Shown here one piece after another: positions 35,798 through 44,696 of a stretch of 64,000 bases of DNA (position 1 is its first letter; each line of letters opens with the position of its first letter). This DNA is from Tenacibaculum sp. M341 (GTDB taxonomy: Bacteria; Bacteroidota; Bacteroidia; Flavobacteriales; Flavobacteriaceae). The position numbers were made by a program, and so were the translations under genes. Location of the stretch: NCBI RefSeq assembly GCF_004337695.1, contig NZ_SJXJ01000007.1:113105-177104 (forward strand). The letters run 5' to 3'. The notes beneath the pieces were generated by a model. The model did no database searches, was not told where the DNA came from, and saw only the letters and a list, made by a program, of their open reading frames with translations.

Positions 35798-37492
35798 ATC
35801 TTCCTTTTTAAGCTCTTTAAGGTATTGGGAGGGGGTTACTTTTAGTAACTTTTTAAAGTTTGAATTAAACGAGTTTGTACTTTTGTAACCCGCTTCTTGT
35901 GCTAGAGCGTTAATAGTGTAGTTTCTATAGTTTTTTTGATGTTCTAATTTAGATACAATGCTATTAATTTTTAGTTTGTTTGTATATTCGGCAAACGTAA
36001 TTCCTAGATTTTCATTTACAGTTTTAGATAAATAACTAGAATTTGTTTTTAGTTTTTTAGCAATGGTGTTTAATGTATAATTAGGTTTACAAAATAGTTC
36101 TTCTTTTTCTAAACCTTTTAATTTTGTTAGTAATGCGAGGGCATTATCATCTGATAAACTAGAAGATTTTGATAAGCTGTCCTTAGAAATTTCTGTTTGA
36201 AGTTCCGAAATTCTTGTCGTCAATAGATGAATGTTTTTTTGATTTTCTTTTCTGATATACATAAAGTAAAGTAACACTAAACTAAAAATGACAATAGATG
36301 CTATTAAAAGGTATCGGTAGATTGTGTTTTTATGTTTCTGATCAGTATAGTTTTTGATGTATCCCTTTATTTCTTTTTCTCTATTTTTTTTATGTACAAT
36401 ATCATTTACAGATAAATTAGTGTTGTTTTTGTTTATAAGATGTTTTTCTAACTTTTCAACATACAGATTTGCAAACTCTAAAGCTTTTGAAGCGTTCTTT
36501 TTTTCTTCCTGTATTTTGAATAAATAAAAGTAAGATTTTGCTTCATTGTCAAGTAGTTGAAAGTTAGCCCAAGTACTGTTGTGTAACTGTTCTAAAAAAA
36601 TAGCTTCTGCAGAAGTAAAATTTTTTGCATGGTATTGACATTCGGCTACTCTAAATAATATTTGAGCTACTCGTTTTGGATAGTTCTTCTGTTTGAATAT
36701 TTCTAATCCTCTTTGATAAAACTTTTTAGCATCGTTATATTTTTCTTGATGAAAATTTATATCGGCATTTAATAAAAACAACGAACCTTTATAGTTGTGT
36801 ATATTGTATCTGTGAGCATTTATATTGGCTAACGCAACATATTTTTTAGTAGAATCTATATACGTGGTATATCTTTTTTTATCAGCTAAAAACAGATTTA
36901 TTGATCGGTTGGCTGCTTTTACCAGTTCTCTTATATATTCTTTCTTTAAATCATTATTGTTATCAAAGTCAGCAATACTTTTAATTGTTTTTAAACTAAT
37001 ACTGCTAATTTCTAAAGCTTTTTGATGTTTTTTAGATAATGAATACGCTCTTGCTAAAGAAGATTGAAGCTTTATTTTTAAGATAGGAGCACACTTTGTG
37101 TCACAAATTTGTAGAGCATCATTTAAAACATGAATAGCTTCTGGCAATTGGTGTTGTTCAATATTATGAAGCGCAAATAACAACTGAATATTAGCATTAA
37201 TTTCTGTGTCAGGATTGTTTACTGTATGTAATTCTGAAAATGATTTTTTAAAAAGAGTATCTGCTACAGCATATTTAGAGCGTAATGTATGAATGTAAGC
37301 TTTGCCAGCGTAACCATATGCTTTTTCTTCTTTAGTTTGATTTGAAGAAATTAAATGATTGGTGAAAGCTAGTGCACTATCTTTATTTTTAGAAAGTAAT
37401 TTGTTGTAAGAGGAAATTAAATGTTGAGCTCTTTGTGAGTGTAAAGAAATAACGATTAAAAAAAGGAACAGTGTAAGTTTTTTAATTTTCAT
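35792..37492 (-). CDS. TPR membrane regulator with AraC-type HTH
   Basis: 566 residues. Signal/anchor segment (about 4-18), TPR repeats to about residue 360, one membrane helix (about 395-415, LLIASIVIFSLVLLYFMYI), a short coiled coil, and a C-terminal AraC double HTH (NYTLNTIAKKLKTNSSYLSK ... YTINALAQEAGYKSTNSFNS ... VTPSQYLKEL). The design parallels the LuxR-type protein at 4396. It is convergent with, and overlaps by 6 bp, the leader-peptide gene at 35552, so it could sense and respond to peptide production; that is inference from position only. Confidence 0.85.
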   Translation of the reverse strand: MKIKKLTLFLFLIVISLHSQRAQHLISSYNKLLSKNKDSALAFTNHLISSNQTKEEKAYGYAGKAYIHTLRSKYAVADTLFKKSFSELHTVNNPDTEINANIQLLFALHNIEQHQLPEAIHVLNDALQICDTKCAPILKIKLQSSLARAYSLSKKHQKALEISSISLKTIKSIADFDNNNDLKKEYIRELVKAANRSINLFLADKKRYTTYIDSTKKYVALANINAHRYNIHNYKGSLFLLNADINFHQEKYNDAKKFYQRGLEIFKQKNYPKRVAQILFRVAECQYHAKNFTSAEAIFLEQLHNSTWANFQLLDNEAKSYFYLFKIQEEKKNASKALEFANLYVEKLEKHLINKNNTNLSVNDIVHKKNREKEIKGYIKNYTDQKHKNTIYRYLLIASIVIFSLVLLYFMYIRKENQKNIHLLTTRISELQTEISKDSLSKSSSLSDDNALALLTKLKGLEKEELFCKPNYTLNTIAKKLKTNSSYLSKTVNENLGITFAEYTNKLKINSIVSKLEHQKNYRNYTINALAQEAGYKSTNSFNSNFKKLLKVTPSQYLKELKKEDL

Positions 37493-38063
37493 TAAGCGTT
37501 TAATTTTCTGATAGCAATCAAATATAATTAAATTTTAATGGAATGTAATAAATTGAAAAAGAAGAGCATTGCTCTTCTTTTTCGTAGTAGTTAACTTAAT
37601 ATTAAGCCAAGTAAAATTTATTAAGACATATAGCTCTTTAAAAAAGAACTAATAAGAATCATAAACAAATCCCTTCTCAGCATCGTCATTAGTATTTGCA
37701 TACTAATAGCCTTTATTCAATGTTATAGACTACAAAGCTACTAAATTTAATTATGACTTTTGTTAAATTTAACGCAACAAGATGTTAATAGTTAAATCTA
37801 TTACAGATAAAAGTATTCTGTAAATTATAAACCTATTCTTTTAGTATTCCGTCTTTTTTATTCACAAACTATTTTACTGAGAATTTAGCCTAACCAACTT
37901 TAAATAGTTGATTTCGATTGTTGTGAGTTGCTATAATCAATAAAATTTATTGTAGAATAAGATTTTTCTTATTCATTTTCTCTCTTTTTAGTTGAAAAGA
38001 GAATATTTTTGTACCAGAAATTAAAGTATATATTTTAATAATAACATAATAAAGAATTAAAAA
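37493..38063. other. Structured 570-bp intergenic region, possible small RNA
   Basis: No convincing ORF. Three strong hairpins are visible: a perfect 14-bp palindrome GAAAAAGAAGAGCA-T-TGCTCTTCTTTTTC (37555-37583, terminator-like), TTAGTAT-TTGC-ATACTAA (about 37690), and GAATAAGA-TTTT-TCTTATTC (37955-37974) followed by a T-rich stretch. The last ~60 bp hold TCTCTTTT-N6-AAAAGAGA (37981-38002) and TTTG/TATATTTT elements fitting an ahpC promoter. A minus-strand RNA ending at the first hairpin is possible. Confidence 0.4.
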
Positions 38064-38705
38064 ATGGCGACATTAGTTGGTAAAAAATTTCCAGATTTAA
38101 ACGTAGACGCAATGAACGAAATGGGGGATACGTTCAAAGTAAATGTATTAGAAGAAGCTGTAAACAATAAGAAGAAAGTAGTATTATTTTGGTACCCAAA
38201 AGATTTTACTTTTGTTTGTCCTACAGAATTACACGCTTTTCAAGCTGCTTTACCAGAGTTTGAAAAAAGAAATACTATTGTAATTGGTGCTTCATGTGAT
38301 ACTCCAGAAGTACACTTTGCTTGGTTAAATCAATCTAAAGATAACGGAGGAATTGAAGGTGTAACTTACCCTTTATTAGCTGATAGCAACCGTAACTTAT
38401 CTTCAATCTTAGGTATTTTAGATATTTCTAACGAAACTTATGATGAGGCTACAGGTACTGTACAAGTAGAAGGAGATAACGTAACTTACAGAGCTACTTA
38501 CATTATTGATGAAGAAGGTACAGTTGTACACGAAGGTGTAAACCACATGCCATTAGGAAGAAATGTAAATGAGTTTTTACGTTTAATTGATGCGTATACA
38601 CACGTACAAGAAAAAGGTGAAGTTTGTCCTGCAAACTGGGAAGAAGGTAAAGAAGCAATGAAGCCAAATGCTAAAGCTACTGCTGAGTATTTAGCATCTA
38701 ACTAA
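38064..38705 (+). CDS. ahpC: Peroxiredoxin (AhpC/Prx1 type)
   Basis: 213 residues, typical 2-Cys peroxiredoxin. It reduces hydrogen peroxide and alkyl peroxides in the cytoplasm using thiols. Peroxidatic C52 in DFTFVCPTELHAFQ, catalytic arginine region and resolving C188 in GEVCPANW are present. It is followed by a thioredoxin-like gene and a small acidic protein, so the donor may be encoded next door. No AhpF is nearby. Confidence 0.95.
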   Translation: MATLVGKKFPDLNVDAMNEMGDTFKVNVLEEAVNNKKKVVLFWYPKDFTFVCPTELHAFQAALPEFEKRNTIVIGASCDTPEVHFAWLNQSKDNGGIEGVTYPLLADSNRNLSSILGILDISNETYDEATGTVQVEGDNVTYRATYIIDEEGTVVHEGVNHMPLGRNVNEFLRLIDAYTHVQEKGEVCPANWEEGKEAMKPNAKATAEYLASN

Positions 38706-38714
38706 TATTTACAG

Positions 38715-38751
38715 ATTACGAATTACGAATTTTAAATTCGTAGTTCGTAAT
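38715..38751. repeat. 18-bp inverted repeat between ahpC and thioredoxin genes
   Basis: ATTACGAATTACGAATTT pairs with AAATTCGTAGTTCGTAAT (one mismatch) around a single base. It could attenuate readthrough into the thioredoxin gene or stabilise the ahpC mRNA. Built of the 'attacgaa' word common in flavobacterial intergenic DNA. Confidence 0.7.
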
Positions 38752-38773
38752 TCTTAAACTCAAAATTAAAAAC

Positions 38774-39082
38774 ATGGTACAAGAATTAAGTCAAGATAAT
38801 TTAGCTGAATTAATTTCAGAAAATAAAACAGTAATCGTTCAGTATTCTGCTACATGGTGTGGTAACTGTAGAATTATGAAGCCAAAGTTTAAAAAGCTTT
38901 CTACAGAAAATGAAAACGTATCTTTTGTAATTGTAGATGCAGAAAAATACCCAGAGAGTAGAAAATTAGCAACGGTAGATAATTTACCAACGTTTGCAAC
39001 TTTTGTTGATGGTAAGTTTGTAAACCAAACTCAAACTAACAAGTTTGATGTATTAAAAGAATTGGTAAGCGAAGTAGTATAG
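38774..39082 (+). CDS. Thioredoxin-family protein
   Basis: 102 residues, a minimal thioredoxin fold with the active site SATWCGNCRIMKP (C29, C32); the usual motif is WCGPC, so the Pro is replaced by Asn. The cis-Pro is in VDNLPTFATFVDG. Cytoplasmic. Three bases separate it from the next gene. With AhpC upstream it probably forms a peroxide-detoxifying unit, reduced by TrxB (6813). Confidence 0.92.
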   Translation: MVQELSQDNLAELISENKTVIVQYSATWCGNCRIMKPKFKKLSTENENVSFVIVDAEKYPESRKLATVDNLPTFATFVDGKFVNQTQTNKFDVLKELVSEVV

Positions 39083-39084
39083 TT

Positions 39085-39342
39085 ATGAAATTACCAGTAA
39101 TAAAACATTTAACTTCTTTTATAGAAGAAAACGATCAGGATTATATTTTAGAAACTATTGAAACTTTAGAAGCTCTTACAGAAGTTCCGTCATTAAAAGA
39201 CGAAGAATTAGATGTAATAGGAGAGTTGATTTCTAATATGTACGGAGCCATTGAAGTTGATAAAATGATTAAAGAAGGAACTCCAAAAAAAGAAGCTTTA
39301 AACACTTTTATGAAAAGAGTTTTAGGCTCAATAGATAAATAA
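39085..39342 (+). CDS. Small acidic protein, probably DUF6952 family
   Basis: 85 residues, acidic and helical: MKLPVIKHLTSFIEENDQDY, then EALTEVPSLKDEELDVIGEL, and a C-terminal KKEALNTFMKRVLGSI. I believe it belongs to DUF6952, a short flavobacterial family found beside thioredoxin and ahpC; this is from memory. It starts 2 bp after the thioredoxin stop, so it is translationally coupled. Function unknown; a partner in the peroxide operon is likely. Confidence 0.75.
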   Translation: MKLPVIKHLTSFIEENDQDYILETIETLEALTEVPSLKDEELDVIGELISNMYGAIEVDKMIKEGTPKKEALNTFMKRVLGSIDK

Positions 39343-39372
39343 AAATCCTAAGTTTTAAACTTAGGATTTTTA
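39342..39372 (+). terminator. Terminator of the ahpC operon
   Basis: AAAATCCTAAGTTT / AAACTTAGGATTTT, perfect stem followed by T-rich sequence, immediately after the stop codon. The same hairpin sequence recurs at 40364. Confidence 0.9.
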
Positions 39373-39465
39373 TTTTCCCGTTTTTATACTCTTCGATTTT
39401 AAAAGTATACTCTTATCTCTACTATTTGAGAATACCTTTGTTGTATATTATAAATTAACATACAA

Positions 39466-40341
39466 ATGACAAAGGATATAAAAAAAATAGGATTAACATT
39501 GTTACTATTATCTTCAGTAACATTTAATTCATGTAGTGATTCTGATAGTTCACAAGAGACATTAGAACTAACCAATGTTCAGAAAGCTGTAGCTTTAATA
39601 GAGGCATTTGAAACAGGAGATACTGCTCCTTTAGATTATGTAAGTAATGAAACTTACATTCAACATAACTTAAATTTTCCTTCAGGAAAAGAGGCAATCG
39701 TTCCTTTTTTTACAGGTGAAGCTTCTGGAATTACAGTTAAAATTCATAGAGTTTTTTCTGAAGGAGAGTTTGTATTTCTTCATACTACTTATGGAGGCGC
39801 ATGGAATAATGGTACTCCACAGGTAGTTTTTGATATTTTTAAGTTTGAAAATGGACTAATTGTTGAACACTGGGATAATCTTCAAGATGAAATATTAGCA
39901 ACCGATACAGTTAGCGGAAATTCAATGACAGATGGAGTAGTTGATGTTTTAGATTTAGACAAAACTTCTGAAAATAAAATTTTAGTAACTAATTTTGTGA
40001 ATGATATTTTAAAAGAAGGCAAAGATAATATTACAGACTTTATTAGTACTGAAAAATACATTCAACACAATCCACAAGTAGGAAATGGATTAGATGGTTT
40101 AGTAACTGCGTTACAATTTTTTGCCGATAATAATTTAAAATTACAATATGATACAGTACACTATGTGTACGCTGAAGGTAATTTTGTTTTAACAGTTTCT
40201 GAAGGGGGGTTTTTAGATTCTCAACATGTAGCTTATTATGATTTATTTAGAGTTGAAAATGGAAAAATAGTTGAACATTGGGATGTAATTCAAAATATTC
40301 CAGCGCAATCAGAATGGAAAAATGATAATGGAAAGTTTTAA
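39466..40341 (+). CDS. Lipoprotein with two SnoaL-like (NTF2-fold) domains
   Basis: 291 residues. Signal peptide with lipobox cysteine about residue 23 (SSVTFNSCSDSDSS). Two tandem copies of a SnoaL-like unit follow: YVSNETYIQHNLNFPSGKEA ... FDIFKFENGLIVEHWDNLQD (about 55-145) and FISTEKYIQHNPQVGNGLDG ... YDLFRVENGKIVEHWDVIQN (about 185-280). The family is the NTF2-like 'SnoaL-like aldol condensation' proteins of unknown substrate. Periplasmic or surface lipoprotein. The duplication is internal and the copies keep the same order of motifs. Confidence 0.85.
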   Translation: MTKDIKKIGLTLLLLSSVTFNSCSDSDSSQETLELTNVQKAVALIEAFETGDTAPLDYVSNETYIQHNLNFPSGKEAIVPFFTGEASGITVKIHRVFSEGEFVFLHTTYGGAWNNGTPQVVFDIFKFENGLIVEHWDNLQDEILATDTVSGNSMTDGVVDVLDLDKTSENKILVTNFVNDILKEGKDNITDFISTEKYIQHNPQVGNGLDGLVTALQFFADNNLKLQYDTVHYVYAEGNFVLTVSEGGFLDSQHVAYYDLFRVENGKIVEHWDVIQNIPAQSEWKNDNGKF

Positions 40342-40363
40342 GATATTGTACTTACTTTTCAAA

Positions 40364-40396
40364 AAAATCCTAAGTTTTAAACTTAGGATTTTTTTT
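40364..40396. terminator. Terminator between convergent lipoprotein genes, copy of the one at 39342
   Basis: AAAATCCTAAGTTT / AAACTTAGGATTTT stem with T-run on the plus strand and A-run on the other side, so it can act in both directions. Identical in its stem to the terminator about 1 kb upstream. Confidence 0.85.
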
Positions 40397-40400
40397 ACTT

Positions 40401-40862
40401 TTAATTTCTGTCTAAAACAATTGCATCATCATCATTGTGATACAGAATAAGCTGGTTGTTTTTGTAGTCGTATTTGTTTACTTCTTCAATTGAAAATAAA
40501 GATCCCCATTCTGGATCAAGAGCTAGTGTAGAAATAACAGCAAAGGTGATACTCTTATTCTCTTTTAGTGTGTAACTTCCATTAAATTGATTTAAAACGG
40601 ATCTACCAGAAATTTGTCCTTCACCATTTTCACCTGGTAAAGAAAAACCAATAGTAACATCACCGTTATTTACATCAGGCCATGTGTTATCGTCTGTTTT
40701 AATAATTTTTTTACCATCTACAAGATAGAATGATACTTTCCAATTCCCTTCAAAAATTTGAGCATCAGTAATAACATCTTCATTGTTTTCAGAGCAACTT
40801 ACCATTAACGTTATAAATGTTAGTGATAATAATAAGGTGATTAAATTATAAAAGTTTTTCAT
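40401..40862 (-). CDS. Small lipoprotein, lipocalin-like fold
   Basis: 153 residues. Lipoprotein signal with lipobox cysteine at residue 23 (LTFITLMVSCSENNED). The mature part starts FEGNWKVSFYLVDGKKI and has about eight short strands ending with YHNDDDAIVLDRN, a pattern of the lipocalin-like/META-type lipoproteins frequent in Bacteroidota. Ligand unknown. Monocistronic and convergent with the SnoaL-like lipoprotein gene. Confidence 0.7.
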   Translation of the reverse strand: MKNFYNLITLLLSLTFITLMVSCSENNEDVITDAQIFEGNWKVSFYLVDGKKIIKTDDNTWPDVNNGDVTIGFSLPGENGEGQISGRSVLNQFNGSYTLKENKSITFAVISTLALDPEWGSLFSIEEVNKYDYKNNQLILYHNDDDAIVLDRN

Positions 40863-41032
40863 TTTAATTAATATGTTTAGTATTTATTAAGAAGATGAAT
40901 TATTTTATAAATGGTTGCGTTTTGGGGTAAAAATTATTTAAGATATGTTGATTGTATAAAATCGATGTTTTTTAAGATTATAACTATTTTTTTCTCTAAA
41001 ATGACGAATAGTTGTGATTAGAAATTTAATAA

Positions 41033-41533
41033 TTAATGATGTGTTAATCTTGTGATAACATCTGAATGTTGAGGAAACAATGCTATTAATGCTTCTTTTT
41101 TAGGAAGTACAAAATCTCTAAAGTCAAAACCAGGTGCTACAGTACAACCTGTAAAAGCAAATGAGTTTTCGTGCATAACTTCTACTGCAAACCAATATTG
41201 AGCTGGTACTACAAACTGAGGAACTTCATTAGAAAGTAAGTTGTTACCAATAATCACATTGCTATAAGTACCATTAGGAGCAATCATATGTAATTTAATA
41301 GGGCTACCTGAGTAAAAGTGCCACATTTCATCTTGATTGATTTTATGGAAAGCTGAGAATTTATCAGAGGTTAATAAGAAATAAATAGCGGTACAGTAAT
41401 TTCTATCACCATCAAAATGGTCGGATAAATTTTCGTTGTTAATTATGCCTTCACTTCTATAAGTTTCGCTGTAATAGCCTCCTTCTGGATGTTCTAGTAA
41501 ATTGAATTTTTGAATAATGTCTTGTGCAGTCAT
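41033..41533 (-). CDS. Cupin protein, DUF985 family
   Basis: 166 residues from ATG 41533; an earlier TTG (41566) is less likely. The N-terminal EHPEGGYYSETYRS, then TAIYFLLTSDKFSAFHKINQ, DEMWHFYSGSPIKLHMI and the C-terminal TVAPGFDFRDFVLP are characteristic of DUF985 cupins, with His/Glu residues at metal-site positions. Family members act on small molecules, but reactions are mostly undefined. It follows the symporter gene by 35 bp on the same strand, so both may belong to one operon. Confidence 0.9.
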   Translation of the reverse strand: MTAQDIIQKFNLLEHPEGGYYSETYRSEGIINNENLSDHFDGDRNYCTAIYFLLTSDKFSAFHKINQDEMWHFYSGSPIKLHMIAPNGTYSNVIIGNNLLSNEVPQFVVPAQYWFAVEVMHENSFAFTGCTVAPGFDFRDFVLPKKEALIALFPQHSDVITRLTHH

Positions 41534-41568
41534 TTTATAAGATGTTATTTGGTTTTTGATTTGCAATT

Positions 41569-43011
41569 TTAATTCTTTTGTCGATTTACAATTAAGGATA
41601 ATCCTAAAAAGGTTAGTGCTCCATTTAAAATAAGAATGGCAAAACTAAAATCGAAACCAAGCGAATTTTTACTGTAAGAACTAATTAAAAAAGTTAATAC
41701 AGGCGCTACAATACAAATTATAGGAACTAATTTATCTTTTACATTGAATTTGGTAAACAAACCAAAAGCATATAACCCTAATAAAGGACCATAGGTATAC
41801 CCCGCAAACTGAAATATTTTGGCAATCACACTAACGTCAGCAATAAAATATTTAAAAATAAGAATGGTTGCTACCAATGTAAAAGAGAATAAAATATGTA
41901 TTCGCTTTCTAATTTTTATTTTTTCTTCCTCATCTTCTTTTTTATCAATTTCTAAAATATCTATACTAAAAGAAGTGGTAAGTGAAGTTAAGGCACTATC
42001 TGCACTAGAATATGCAGCAGCAATTAAACCCAATAAAAAGAATAGGGCAGTAGCCAAACCTAAATCACCGCTCATAGCGATGGTAGGAAATAATTGATCT
42101 TTATGAGCATCTATTCCGTTTAAAGAGGCGTAGTCTGTTAATAAAACACCTAGAGCTAAAAAGAAAAAGTTAACAATAACTAATACTAAAGTAAACCAGA
42201 AGATGTTTTTTTGAGCATCTTTTAATGTTCGGCAGGTTAAGTTTTTTTGCATCATATCTTGGTCTAATCCTGTCATAACAATGGCAATAAAAGCACCAGA
42301 TAAGAATTGTTTCCAAAAGTAATTTCCGGCGTTTATATTTTCAAAAAAGAAGATCTTAGATAGTTTGTTGTTGGCTATATAAGAGAATAAACTGTCAATT
42401 TCCATAGTATCATTAATCATTACGATACATACGCCTACTGCAATTAACATAAACAAGGTTTGTAAAGTATCTGTCCAAACAATCGTTTTAATTCCCCCTT
42501 TAAAAGTGTATAACCATATCAACAAAATTGTAATGGTAACTGTTACCCAAAACGGAATTTGATACGCATCAAATAATATGAGTTGTAATACATTTGCTAC
42601 TAAAAATAAACGAAAGGCAGCACCAATGGTTCTTGATAATAAAAAGAAAGAAGCACCAGTTTTATAGGAAGCTGTACCAAAACGAGTTTCTAAATAGGTA
42701 TAAATTGAGGTAAGGTTTAATTTATAATATAATGGTAGTAGCACCAAACCGATAACTGCATATCCAACTACATAACCAAATACCATTTGCATGTACCCCA
42801 TTTGTTGTGTTTCAATCCAACCAGGAACAGAGATAAAGGTAACACCAGATAATGATGCTCCAATCATACCAAAGGCAACTAAATACCAAGGAGATGAATT
42901 GTTAGCTTTAAAAAAGGTAGCGTTATTTGCAGATTTACCTGTTAAAAAAGAAATAAGTATAAGTACACCAAAGTAGGCTATAATTAGTAGTGCTATGTGT
43001 AATGGTTGCAT
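41569..43011 (-). CDS. Sodium:solute symporter (SSS family)
   Basis: 480 residues with about 13 membrane helices, the normal SSS layout. Sodium-site and family motifs visible: FGMIGASLSGVTFISVPGW in the first helices, AYSSADSALTSLTTSFSIDI in the middle, and GYTYGPLLGLYAFGLF. It imports an organic solute with sodium across the inner membrane; sugar, nucleoside, sialic acid or amino acid cannot be told apart by sequence alone. Next to the DUF985 cupin gene. Confidence 0.9.
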   Translation of the reverse strand: MQPLHIALLIIAYFGVLILISFLTGKSANNATFFKANNSSPWYLVAFGMIGASLSGVTFISVPGWIETQQMGYMQMVFGYVVGYAVIGLVLLPLYYKLNLTSIYTYLETRFGTASYKTGASFFLLSRTIGAAFRLFLVANVLQLILFDAYQIPFWVTVTITILLIWLYTFKGGIKTIVWTDTLQTLFMLIAVGVCIVMINDTMEIDSLFSYIANNKLSKIFFFENINAGNYFWKQFLSGAFIAIVMTGLDQDMMQKNLTCRTLKDAQKNIFWFTLVLVIVNFFFLALGVLLTDYASLNGIDAHKDQLFPTIAMSGDLGLATALFFLLGLIAAAYSSADSALTSLTTSFSIDILEIDKKEDEEEKIKIRKRIHILFSFTLVATILIFKYFIADVSVIAKIFQFAGYTYGPLLGLYAFGLFTKFNVKDKLVPIICIVAPVLTFLISSYSKNSLGFDFSFAILILNGALTFLGLSLIVNRQKN

Positions 43012-43047
43012 TGATTAACTTTTAAGACCACTAATATAAAAAGAAAA

Positions 43048-43080
43048 AGTGCTGGTAATTATTAGAAATCACCAACACTC
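43048..43080 (-). terminator. Probable terminator of the nitroreductase gene
   Basis: Imperfect stem AGTGCTGGT / ACCAACACT with A-run/T-run flanks, in the gap between the nitroreductase stop (43108) and the symporter start (43011). Confidence 0.6.
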
Positions 43081-43107
43081 TTAAAATAAATAATCCCCAA
43101 TTGATTA

Positions 43108-43740
43108 CTAATTTATATGTAAAACAGATTCGCTAACCTGTTTTCTAACTTTCTTTAAGTCTTTCATGTAGTCATCTTCAGCTCTGTAACCTACTGGTAA
43201 AACTAAAACCGATTGTAAGTTTTTTGAAGATAAATCTAAAATCTCATCATACTTTTCAGGAACGAAACCTTCCATAGGACAAGAATCAATTTTTTCAACA
43301 GCACAAGTAGTTAAAAGATTACCTAAAGCGATGTATGCTTGATTTTTATTCCATTGGAATAATTCCTCTTTACTTTTTCCTTCTAAGCTATTCAATAAAA
43401 ATTCTTTGAAAGGATTTAAGATTTCGTCTGGAGTATTTCTTGTTTCTTTTACTCTTTTAAAGTATTCTTCAACAGTATCTGTACTAAAGTTTTTTGGTAT
43501 ACAAATAACCAATACGTGTGAAGCTTGAGTAACTTGTTGTTGATTCCAAGAATGCTCTACAAGTTTTGCTTGCACTTCTTTGTTTTCTACAACTACTAAA
43601 GAAATAGTTTGCAACCCGTAAGAAGTAGCAGTTAAATTAAATGCTTCTTTTAATGTGTTAATTTGTGCTTCAGAAATAGATTTATTTTCGTCAAATTTTT
43701 TAACAGCATAACGCCATTGCAAGCTTTCAATAATACTCAT
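43108..43740 (-). CDS. NAD(P)H-dependent FMN nitroreductase (NfsB-like)
   Basis: 210 residues. WRYAVKKFDENKSIS at the N terminus, a typical FMN-phosphate contact, LTATSYGLQTISLVVVENKE, NQAYIALGNLLTTCAVEKID and CPMEGFVPEKYDE, and VLPVGYRAEDD near the C terminus are NfsB/FRP-type features. It reduces nitroaromatics, quinones or flavins with NAD(P)H as a homodimer. Physiological substrate unknown. Transcribed alone. Confidence 0.92.
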   Translation of the reverse strand: MSIIESLQWRYAVKKFDENKSISEAQINTLKEAFNLTATSYGLQTISLVVVENKEVQAKLVEHSWNQQQVTQASHVLVICIPKNFSTDTVEEYFKRVKETRNTPDEILNPFKEFLLNSLEGKSKEELFQWNKNQAYIALGNLLTTCAVEKIDSCPMEGFVPEKYDEILDLSSKNLQSVLVLPVGYRAEDDYMKDLKKVRKQVSESVLHIN

Positions 43741-43831
43741 TTACATTTAGTTTTGTGCAAAGTTACATTTTATTTTCCATGGAAAGTAATTTTACGATAA
43801 GAAAAAGTTATAATTAAATATTAAAAAATTA

Positions 43832-44656
43832 TTAGGTGTGCTGATCTATAATTTTGATAAATGTTGAAGGCTCGGGTCTAACTCTGTAATTATCTGTTAA
43901 ATCGGCAAAAATGATGTTGTTATTTTTATCTGTAATAATAACAGTAGGCATTACAATATCAGATTTAAAACCAAATAATTGAAATCCAAATGGGAGTCCG
44001 TTTGTATCAATAATTTGAAGTTTTGTAGCTACTTTGTTTTTAAGATCAGTTAAAAAGTGAAAAGGAACTTGATGTTTTTTAGCTAAGCTTTCGGTAAATG
44101 AATGTGGCTGAGAACTAATTAAAAGTACCGAAGCTTTTCTTTTTTCTAACTCTTTATATTCATTTACTATTTCTTTGATTTGTGCCATGCAAAGCGGACA
44201 CCAATTACCTCGGTAAAAAATTAAAATTTTGTAGTCACCTTCAATATTGTGTAAGTTGATTTTTTCTTTAAAGGTGTTTTCAAAAGTATAATCTCCAATT
44301 TTAGTTCCAACTTTTAAAGCATTCCTATTTCTGTTTCCAAAATTAGAATACCAGAAAAGGTATAATAACCAACCTATAAATAAAACTAAAGTAGAGTAGA
44401 ACTCATTACTTTTTATGTTGGTTAAATTCAATAACAAACTAATGGTAATAACACTTGTGTAGATTAATAAGTTTTTAGAGGTTCTTGCTCTAGGAATTGT
44501 AAATAATAAAGCAAAAAATAAAATAACACTTAAAGAAGCTAAAATAGCGCCCGCAACGTTTAGGTTGAATTTAAAGTTGATGATAGACATTACTAAAACA
44601 ACGATAGCTGCTAATGGGTAACTACTGATGAATAATGATTTTAATAAATTTTTCAT
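43832..44656 (-). CDS. Membrane-anchored redoxin (AhpC/TSA-like)
   Basis: 274 residues. Four hydrophobic helices at the N terminus (about residues 10-28, 33-52, 63-80, 85-103) precede a thioredoxin-fold domain (about 115-270) with YRGNWCPLCMAQIKEI, a C-x-x-C pair (CPLC), and SSQPHSFTESLAKKHQVPFH. It resembles AhpC/TSA redoxins that act on peroxides or protein thiols at the membrane. Divergent from the DUF2851 gene with only 40 bp between starts. Confidence 0.8.
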   Translation of the reverse strand: MKNLLKSLFISSYPLAAIVVLVMSIINFKFNLNVAGAILASLSVILFFALLFTIPRARTSKNLLIYTSVITISLLLNLTNIKSNEFYSTLVLFIGWLLYLFWYSNFGNRNRNALKVGTKIGDYTFENTFKEKINLHNIEGDYKILIFYRGNWCPLCMAQIKEIVNEYKELEKRKASVLLISSQPHSFTESLAKKHQVPFHFLTDLKNKVATKLQIIDTNGLPFGFQLFGFKSDIVMPTVIITDKNNNIIFADLTDNYRVRPEPSTFIKIIDQHT

Positions 44657-44696
44657 ACTTTTATTGACGAGAAAGATTGCTCAAATTTACAAAGCT

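Noticed and set aside
37640-37720. TPP riboswitch, because of a minus-strand GCTGAGA
   Set aside because: The partner motifs (ACCCTT, GAACCTGAT) are missing and no thiamine gene follows.
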